DNA from: Kappaphycus alvarezii | Taxonomy: Eukaryota > Rhodophyta > Florideophyceae > Gigartinales > Solieriaceae | Assembly: GCA_002205965.3 (NCBI GenBank) | Contig: NADL03000038.1 | Location: 248,001-312,000, forward strand | Direction of reading: 5' to 3' | DNA length: 64,000 nt | In this document: one piece after another, positions 57,045-64,000 of the stretch | Numbering within the stretch: the first letter of the stretch is position 1 | Layout: each line of letters starts with the position of its first letter | Made by a program: the position numbers and the translations under genes | Notes under the pieces: model-generated | The model's database searches: none | Seen by the model: only the letters and a program-made list of their open reading frames with translations | Told to the model about the DNA's origin: nothing

Positions 57045-57798
57045 TCACTCCTTCCCCAACAACATTCGATGCGCAATATTCGCCCGCTCCCTCACCGCCG
57101 AGTCTTCATTCTCAATATCCCTCCACCACTTGCACGCCTCTCTGGTCACCCAGTTCCCCCAACGCCCCAATAACCGCCGCCAACAACAGCGCATCACTCC
57201 CATCCATCTTTTCCAAAACGCCTGTCAAAAACCCAAACGCCCTTGCATCCCCCATTTCCCCCATTCCCGCCGCAATACTAAACTTCAACATCCAATCATC
57301 CGTCCTCTCAAACATATTCACCAAATCTTCAAACCCGCCCGTCAACTTTAACCCCGCAATAGCATCCGCAGCCCCAGCCTGACACTGACTCTCCGAATCA
57401 TTCACCAAAACAAACCGGCATGCCGCCAACACCCTCTCCGTTTCATCGGCTGATAATTTCGTCTCATCCAGATTCGACATTCTACATATCGCCGCGTAGC
57501 GTACCTGTTGGTTTGGATCCTCCGTAGCAATTGGGAGTAGCGCCTCGATTTGATCAGTCGTAGTAGCAATTTCATCTATCCGATTGATCCCGCGAATCCG
57601 CTCCAGAAAGTCCTTTGAAACCAACTGGTCGCGTACCGCAGGGTCAGTCTGCATACGCCATGTGACTGCGCTGTGACGATGCCGATTCCAACCAGCGAGA
57701 CGCGTCACTAGGCGTGCGCGTGATGACGACGAAAGGGTGGCGGATGTTTGTGTAAGGCGCGAAGGTGGGATGGGTAGTGCAAAGAACAACGCGTTCAT
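57045..57798 (-). CDS. HEAT-repeat bilin-lyase-like protein (CpcE/NblB group), plastid-targeted
   Basis: ATG at 57798. Residues 1-50 are Ser/Arg-rich without acidic residues, with a Phe near the start (MNALFFALPIPPSR), like a red-algal plastid transit peptide. Helical repeats follow: DPAVRDQLVSKDFLERIRGIN, VRYAAICRMSNL, AGAADAIAGLKL, WMLKFSIAAGMGEMGD and AVIGALGELGDQRG. This order fits the phycobilisome-related HEAT proteins, which attach or detach bilins or bind phycobiliproteins. The frame runs to a stop at 57112, but one base away WWRDIENEDSAVRERA continues to TGA at 57045-57047, so a slip near 57120 is likely. About 250 residues, a usual size. The specific substrate cannot be told. Confidence 0.75.
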
Positions 57799-58374
57799 GG
57801 TGTGGATAAAGGGGAGGGGGTAGGGGAATTTTTGGCGTGGTTGGCCTGAGGGGGTGCTGTTGCGGGGGAAAGGGATTCAGGGGCAGTGCGGGGGAAGGAC
57901 TTGTGGATCGAAGCGAGGTCGGATGGTGGTTGTTGATGGTAGAGGCGGAACGAGGAAGGGTGTTTGGGACCTTGAAATTTCAAACACCCTGGAACAACAC
58001 ACTATGGTACAGTATGCTTTCAAGGGATACACTGTAGGATGTTGTGATTTGCTGAGATTTTAGGTTTTGTTGCTTGATCTCCAACCCTGAGACGTGGCTA
58101 TTTCGGTACCCAGGAGGGGCAACGGCCCGACTGCTCTTGTTAGGGTACAGCACATGTCGACTTTCGACTCGAGTCTCCATCCGTAGGCCTGTAGGGTCGG
58201 GTTGGACTGACACCTTTACTCCTTGACATTCACCGGACAAGCCCAACATCTCCTGCCCTCATCTCTCCCACCACCAAAGTCTGCGCTAAACTATGTTGAA
58301 ACCAGCCTCTCTCAGCAGCGACAGCACCCATCAATCCACCTGCTCAAACTATCAATGCCGCAACACCTGGTTTC
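57799..58374. other. intergenic
   Basis: Separates the kinase 3' end from the lyase start. No conserved ORF. The minus frames 57795-57983 and 57980-58249 lack domains. Confidence 0.5.
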
Positions 58375-59651
58375 CTACCTCTGCCCTGCCTTGACCTTTG
58401 CCAAAATCTCTGCAGGCGTTCGCTTCCGCCCCCCAAAGATACTCCTCGGCGCCGCAAATTCAAGCTCATTATCCGTGTCTATCTCCGGCTCAAAGTCTAC
58501 AATATTCTTGTCTGTTACCCACCGGTGCTTCAAAGCCTCCCGCGCATTCAATCTTTTCCGCGGATCCTTCTCCAACAACCCCGCAATAAAGTCCTTTGCG
58601 TCCTCACTAACGTGCTTCCAGTCCTCCTCCGGAAACTCCATGTCCTGGTTGACCACGTTTTCATAATACTCATGCTCGTCCTGGCCGCAGAAGGGAAACT
58701 GTCCTGTCAACGTAATATACAGCAAGACGCCACACGCCCACAAGTCAACTCCTGGGCCGTAATCACGGCGCTGAATAATCTCCGGCGCGATGTAAAACTG
58801 GTACCGACATGAGAGCTGCAACTAGGGTTCTTCCCCGACAACCTAGAACTAAGGCCAAAGTCGGCCAGCTTGACCTGCACCGACTTTTGCGGATCCTCAT
58901 CGATACAAAGCACATTCTCCAGCTTGATATCGCGATGTACAATGTTACGATCATGCAGATACAAAACTGCAGCCAATATATTCCGGGCGACACGGACCGC
59001 GTCTCCTCTTTGATCAACGAGCCGTGTTCATTCGCCACGCGTGCAAACAACTCACCCCCAGCGACATACTCCATAACAATGTAAATCTTCTGGGCCTTGA
59101 CATCGCGAAACACATCGTACGTCTTGACCAAATGCGGATGTTGAAGCGACTTGACGATACGAATCTCCTCCTCGGCATCAACATCCGTCTGCTGATGCAA
59201 GTCACCATCATACGGAATGGACTTGATGGCGACCGGTTCCCCGGTAGCGCGATCGCAGCCCTTCAACACATCGCCATTAATACCCTCCCAATGACATCGC
59301 CCAAACTATAAAAGGTCTCCAAGCTTGTATTTCTACAACTCGCCTTCTTCAAGGCATAAATCCAGCGCTCATACTCTGGGGTCGAGTCTGCAAAAAACGA
59401 AACGCGGCGCTTGGGTAGGTGAACCAAGAGCTCATTCTTGCGTGGACCGGGACCTACGACGCAGTCAGTGAGAGATACAGTCCAGGTGGGGCGGCATCGG
59501 GGTCCTTGTGGTTGCTCAAGTTGCCATCAATCAGGCGCAGGAAACGAGGCTTGGGAACCTTGAGGGTCTTGCCCTCCTTGACCAACCAGCCCGACGTGTG
59601 GGCGACCTGCGGCGACGACTCGTCCTTTGTATAGCGCAATGAAACTGCCAT
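58375..59651 (-). CDS. PH domain + Ser/Thr protein kinase (CAMK-like)
   Basis: ATG at 59651. Residues 20-120 form a PH domain: SGWLVKEGKTLKVPKPRFLRL (strands 1-2), then across a shift WTVSLTDCVVGPG, KRRVSFFADS and EYERWIYALKKA with the invariant Trp. It would bind phosphoinositides or a protein. The kinase follows: glycine loop VIGRGINGDVLKG (slip at about 59290), VAIKS (catalytic Lys), YIVMEYVAGGELF, VHRDIKLENVL, LADFGLSSRL, YIAPEII, DLWACGVLLYITLTG and RKRLNAREALKHRWV. All catalytic residues are present. No EF hands follow, so it is not a classic CDPK. A frame slip near 58800 lies in GGTACCAG, where one more C restores the frame. About 425 residues. Confidence 0.85.
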
Positions 59652-61081
59652 GAGTAATTGTCACAGAGGGAAGAAACGGTCGCTACACAAAGCACGAGTA
59701 CAAAAAAAAGCAATCGACAAGCAATGCACAAGGCGGACGGTGGTCACAAGACTCGCGGTTGTGTTGACCGCCGAGTGAACAAGTCAGCCCAAGTAAAACA
59801 CTCGCCAAAAACGAAACAGGGAGTAGAAAACAAGAGCGAAACACAGCAACGCAAAGACAAAACAGTGTGAAGCGCCCTTTCCCCCCCGAAAAAAAACAAA
59901 CAACAAAAACGCACAAGGCACTTCAAGCCGACACTCCAAAACGCACCAATGCCATGCACAAAAAAAGAAGCGTTCAAGCCCCAGCACGCCGTAACAACTC
60001 ATGCAACCCCCCCCCAAACTCTTCCAACCCCCACCCACCCCCCCCCCCCCCCAAAAAAAACGAAATTCCCCGCCTGTTTCACGGCGGCATCCAACAGCGC
60101 CATTCTACGGGCGTCACCAATCGTGCACACAGTCCCGCCAACACGGCCTCTCAAAAAAAGCATGGAAATTAAAACGGGAGCAGATGACGTGGCGGTGACA
60201 AACCGCTACCCCCGACATAAAGTGTACGGCTTGCATGGGAGACAGGCCTGAAAATTCAACCCGCGTGTGGCATGGGGTGTACGCCCCCCTCCGCCTCGCG
60301 ACTCCCCCGTCCCTCCCGTTGTGGGTGCACTGCATCGGGTGTGGCTAGGTTTGCGAAGATTGTCGTGGTGTTGGGTGGTGTGGGGATGAGAGCAGTACTT
60401 GCTCTGTCGGTGTCGGATGTGGGGACTGGGCAATGCAATGGAAAGTATACAACTAGTGTACAGTACTGTAGTGTACTGTACTGTATGAGATGAGCTTGGA
60501 ATATTGTACGGTCCACACGGGTCCGTCACTTTGGCGTCATACCAGAGTGACTGTGTACTGTACTGTACAGTGTAGTGTGTACAGTAGTGAGTGTACTTTA
60601 CTGTAAAGTAGAATGTGTTGTGCTGTCGCATGGGGCCTCTTTTGTAAAACACGCTACTGTACACGGCAAGGGATTCGAGGGCACTAGAGCGAGTGGGGAG
60701 GGGGGTGCGCATTACTTGTGTTTTCCAAACTGTACTTGTACTGTACGGTACTGGACTGTATGACCGGTGGGACATCCTGACGGCGGGGTAGACGGTGCAG
60801 GTGCAGGTGCAGTCATGAACGGGTCATAGCCTGCAGTGCACACGTGCATACCCTCGGGAGTACAGATCGAGGTGCAAACATTCCCGCCAAAACGAAAATG
60901 CCCCTCTCTGCATTGGCATCCTCCTCAATGCCTTGCAACTCTCGAATACCGTAAGAGAAGAAAACCTTTCATTTCCACCATCCAACACACCCGACACAAC
61001 ACCCATCCATCCACATTCACATCAACCACAACAAAAAAGCGCGGGAACAATGTCCCGCCCGACCCCACTACACCCCTACAA
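59652..61081. other. divergent intergenic region
   Basis: Lies between the kinase (minus) and the next gene (plus) and so holds both promoters. Contains a C tract running into an A tract (about 60036-60060) and the GTAC-rich block at 60450-60620. Long but low-complexity frames here are not credible genes. Confidence 0.5.
60450..60620. repeat. GTAC-rich palindromic block
   Basis: Many overlapping GTAC/TACTGTA steps (gtgtactgtactgtacagtg), resembling the arrays at 18914 and 21600. Located in the divergent promoter region. Confidence 0.65.
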
Positions 61082-63020
61082 ATGCCATTGCCCCCACAGT
61101 CCACACCCAACAACTCCCAACCCCACCTATCCCTCCTCACACACACCCACCCCCCAAACCATGTCCCCCCACCAACCCCCACCCTCAACCTCCTCCACCA
61201 CGCCCTCACAACAGCCAACAAACCCCTCCTAACCCAAGCCCTCACCAACTACCCACCACCCCCCACCCACCGAAAACCCCGCCCACCTCATCTCAACCCT
61301 CCAAACCATCCTCCACGCCACCCACCTCCTCACCGAATCCCTCCACTCCACCACCACCCCCCCCTCCCACCTCCAAACCCCGCCTCTACAACTGGGCCGC
61401 CGCAACCCTCTCCTCCTTCCACAACCTCCAAACCATCCTACCCCCCTCGCACTCCTCCTTCGTTCCCTCGCCCTCAACAACACCGCACGCACCGCAATCG
61501 GCAAAGCAGGCCTCGTCGATCAACTCGCAGCCCTCTGGCCACTTTACCCCGCCACCCTCGAAATTCCCGCCACCTGGCTTCATTCTGTGTCGGCCATATT
61601 GACAATGTCTCCAGAGTCATGCGCAATCGCGCTCTTCTCGTCGCCATACGCCTCTTGACCAATCACAACCCCTTTGACAATCTCCAACGCTTGAAACATG
61701 TCCTCCTTCTCGTCGCATCCTGTGCAATTTGCACCCCGGATAACCAACACGACGCCAAAGCACTCGTACCTGTACTGTTGGACGTCCTCCACACCGCAAA
61801 TGACAGACGACAATTCCCAGTGTCGCAGAGCTTGTTGTATCCGCCTTGCGCAACATGTGCGAGTGTTGGATCAAGGAGCATCACGGCTATGTTTTCATGA
61901 TTACAACCGCTTGGGTGCACTCGGTGTTGAACATGTGCACCGCGAATCCTCGCTCCGCCCGCCTCTCCCTGTCGCCGCTGCACGCGTTTTGCTCGCGCTG
62001 CACACCGCTTGTCCGCATGCAAGGGACGCGCTGATGACCCATCACGTTTTGCTGAGGCGACTTTTGGCGCGCAAGCAAGGCGAATAAGGCGTTGGGGAAA
62101 TTGATCAAGGTTCTTGATGAGCATGAGGGGGATTCATGCTCGGCAAGGCATCCGAGGAATCCATCGGATACCGAGCCTCAGCCCGTGCAGTCTCCACATG
62201 CTATGCGTCTTGCTCATGTCCCTGTGGGTGGGATACAGTCGAAACGGCCTTTGCGCAAGTGCGCGGCTGCGGTGGGGATCCGCGATGAACCGTCCCTGCC
62301 TGAGGATGACAATGTGGTGCTGGAGGAACGGAGCGAGTCTGAGACTGCAGCGGATTATAATCAGCCGCCATCACCGTCGATGCAATCGCCGATCCGACCT
62401 CGCAAGAGAGCGAAGCGTTCACCGGCGAACAAGGGCACGGCGCGTTCATCCGTGGAAAGCAGCAAAACTGACGACCTTTCCAGGAGTGATACGGGAGAGA
62501 TTCGCCGGTCCGTCAGGGAAGGCTTGGCAAGGGCCGCCATGGAAGCAGGGACCATCGCGAGGAGGCGACAGATTTTGAGGCTCTAATGCTCTCGAGGAGT
62601 CTCGCCGCGGGCAAACAATATGCGGGCAAACAATCCACGCATGATTCCAAGGTCATTGATGGTGACATACCTGCAGCATCCCGTGTACGCAGGTCTTGTC
62701 GTGTGCGCAAACCACCGCGCAAGTATACCAACAATGTGTTCGGCGGGAGTTCCAGCACTGCAGTCGCCTCGACAGGTCCGTCGAAATTGAGACGGAGCTC
62801 GCGACGTGGTAATGCCCGTTCCGCTTCGGAGGATAGGAGCACGGTGGTTGGTGCCGCTGTTGAAAGTGCAGACGGTGCCACTCCAGTGGATGGGGAGCGC
62901 AGTCGCTCGCCATCTGCGGCGCCACGATTTTCCAACCGCGCGCAACGGGGAGCCACCCAGTGCAACGCCAATCCTGTCGAGGTAATAGTCGTCACTTCAG
63001 ATGATGAATCTGATGACTAG
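61082..63020 (+). CDS. helical-repeat protein with basic region and acidic SIM-like tail
   Basis: I cannot name this protein. A possible ATG is at 61082. The N-terminal half is helical, read over several frames: LNLLHHALTTANKPLLTQALTNY, LYNWAAATLSSFHNLQTIL, LNNTARTAIGKAGLVDQLAAL, NRALLVAIRLLTNHN, ALRNMCECWIKEHHGYVFM. Hydrophobic spacing and N..AI.K.G suggest ARM-like repeats. The second half is polar and nuclear-looking: RPRKRAKRSP, RRSCRVRKPPRKY. It ends VEVIVVTSDDESDD at 63020, a hydrophobic core followed by Ser/Asp as in phospho-SUMO-interaction motifs. About six frame slips, most in C runs. The slip before 62586 joins its last two frames (REEATDFEALM). Confidence 0.55.
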
Positions 63021-63189
63021 CTTTTCGGTTGTCGCCTTGATCAACAGGGGCCTGTAGCTAGCTAGAGGAAGATTCGATTAAAGTTGGCTTGGCGGTCGTG
63101 CCTTCTAACGCTTGATTGTTTCACTGGCTTCTTACTGAATTTAAACTTCTTGGTAGAACTGGCATTTTACAGTATTGCTTGCTCGGCAG

Positions 63190-63520
63190 GGTACCGTACC
63201 GTACATCTGCTGGCCTCAGTAGAGAGCCCCCAATCCCCCAATTTCGATTTCCAACCTCTGGCTTTCGACGCCCTGGTTTCGCCCTCCCCGCTACTATCCG
63301 CTTCATAGGCGATCTCCTTCCGCGCATCGCGGAAAATTTGCATACATCTGTTGGAGTCATCAGAACGAGAATTTACCGACGCATCAGTTACACGATCTGG
63401 TCCCCTCTGGCGAACGCTATCGTGTCCCGTACACCTGTGCACGTGGCCGACGTGGACCAACCGGTTAGCACTTCGCTAGCAACAGAGTCGGTTCCTGCAC
63501 TGGACCCGCGATATTAATGC
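63190..63520 (+). pseudogene. non-LTR-like RT, extreme C-terminus
   Basis: Plus frames read PNFDFQPLAFDALVSP, then IRFIGDLLPRIAENLHTSVGVI and RIYRRISYTIWSPLANAIVSRTPVHVADVD. This aligns well with FRFQPVAFDSLGAP...ARIYQHL at 21235-21430. One frame shift near 63290. Confidence 0.7.
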
Positions 63521-64000
63521 AGTAAAGTTTTCTTTCTAGTTCAATCATGCAAATGGCCAAATGTTGCAGCTCTGCAATTATGCTACTATACCTGGTCGAG
63601 TCTTGCAACTGCTCTCCTTGCTCGGATGCCGCATCGCGGCGATGGTCTCTCTCAACCTTAGTAACCCGTAATCCCTCGTATGTAATTGCTTGACCACCCC
63701 CACAGCTATAAATGCATTGTATAGTGGAGAGTAGGATCAGCATTGCCACTACAAAGTGAGAAAGAGATTGCGGTTGGATCTAGGAGCTACGGACAGAAAT
63801 GAGACCAATAACATAGGCTTTTCTCATCACAAACCTATCCAACTGTGGGCTCTCTTCATACCGCTCAAAAGAACTACAGTAACGTCATAGGGGGCATCGT
63901 GAATGCCATGTCTTAATCGGACTGAACATGTGGTTCGGCCACGGCGTTGGCGTGGGATAACTACGTCTAACATTGGCATGGCAACCGCAAAAATATCGTG
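63521..64000. other. repeat-like end of window
   Basis: Holds the 23-base stretch shared with 49893-49915 and a TATA-like ctataaat near 63707. The minus ORF 63465-63749 is unidentified. Confidence 0.4.

Noticed and set aside
59683..60172. Several overlapping ORFs on both strands in the divergent intergenic region
   Set aside because: Low-complexity products caused by homopolymer tracts, without domains.
60836..61900. Longest plus-strand ORF (354 codons) as a single gene
   Set aside because: Its first two thirds are His/Pro/Thr low-complexity sequence from C-rich DNA. Better protein-like segments lie in neighbouring frames; only its last part fits the gene described at 61082-63020.

Overview
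The window looks like nuclear DNA from a red alga, probably a florideophyte such as Chondrus or a relative. This is inferred from two things. One is a small cluster of compact, apparently intron-poor eukaryotic genes at the right end, including a HEAT-repeat protein of the phycobilisome/bilin-lyase (CpcE/NblB-like) group with a leader resembling a plastid transit peptide. The other is a gene-poor remainder packed with LTR retrotransposons and an unusual reverse transcriptase family. No rRNA gene, CRISPR array or operon is visible.

Layout. 1-5.3 kb: a decayed copia-type gag, unassigned sequence and a frameshifted Harbinger/DDE_Tnp_4-type transposase. 6.0-24.7 kb: three copies of a roughly 3.1-3.4 kb unit, two direct (5990-9256, 15640-19034) and one inverted (21583-24660). 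The unit carries a gene with two GATA-like zinc fingers and a PB1 domain. Copia elements lie between copies 1 and 2; a reverse transcriptase lies between copies 2 and 3. 24.8-31.8 kb: a complete chromovirus (Ty3/gypsy) with LTRs and a 5-bp target duplication, inserted in the integrase of an older GC-rich chromovirus. 33.9-40.0 kb: a second, reverse-strand chromovirus inserted in the same GC-rich sequence. 44-54 kb: copia and reverse-transcriptase debris plus one unidentified broken ORF.

54.2-63.0 kb is the only region of ordinary host genes: poly(A) polymerase, the HEAT-repeat bilin-lyase-like protein and a PH-domain protein kinase, all on the minus strand, then a divergent plus-strand gene for a helical-repeat nuclear-type protein ending in a SUMO-interaction-like acidic tail. 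A further reverse-transcriptase fragment closes the window.

Reading-frame caution. Almost every recognisable protein, including housekeeping ones, is broken by one-base shifts, many of them in homopolymers. The three copies of the GATA/PB1 gene differ from one another in exactly this way. Uncorrected assembly indels are therefore as likely as true decay, and 'pseudogene' below means 'frame not open in this sequence'.

The most interesting item is the triplicated GATA-finger/PB1 gene unit. Its three copies show patchy homogenisation. Copies 2 and 3 face each other head to head as long inverted arms. A perfect palindrome containing a GATA site lies upstream of each start, and one duplication boundary falls exactly at a GTAC-palindrome array.
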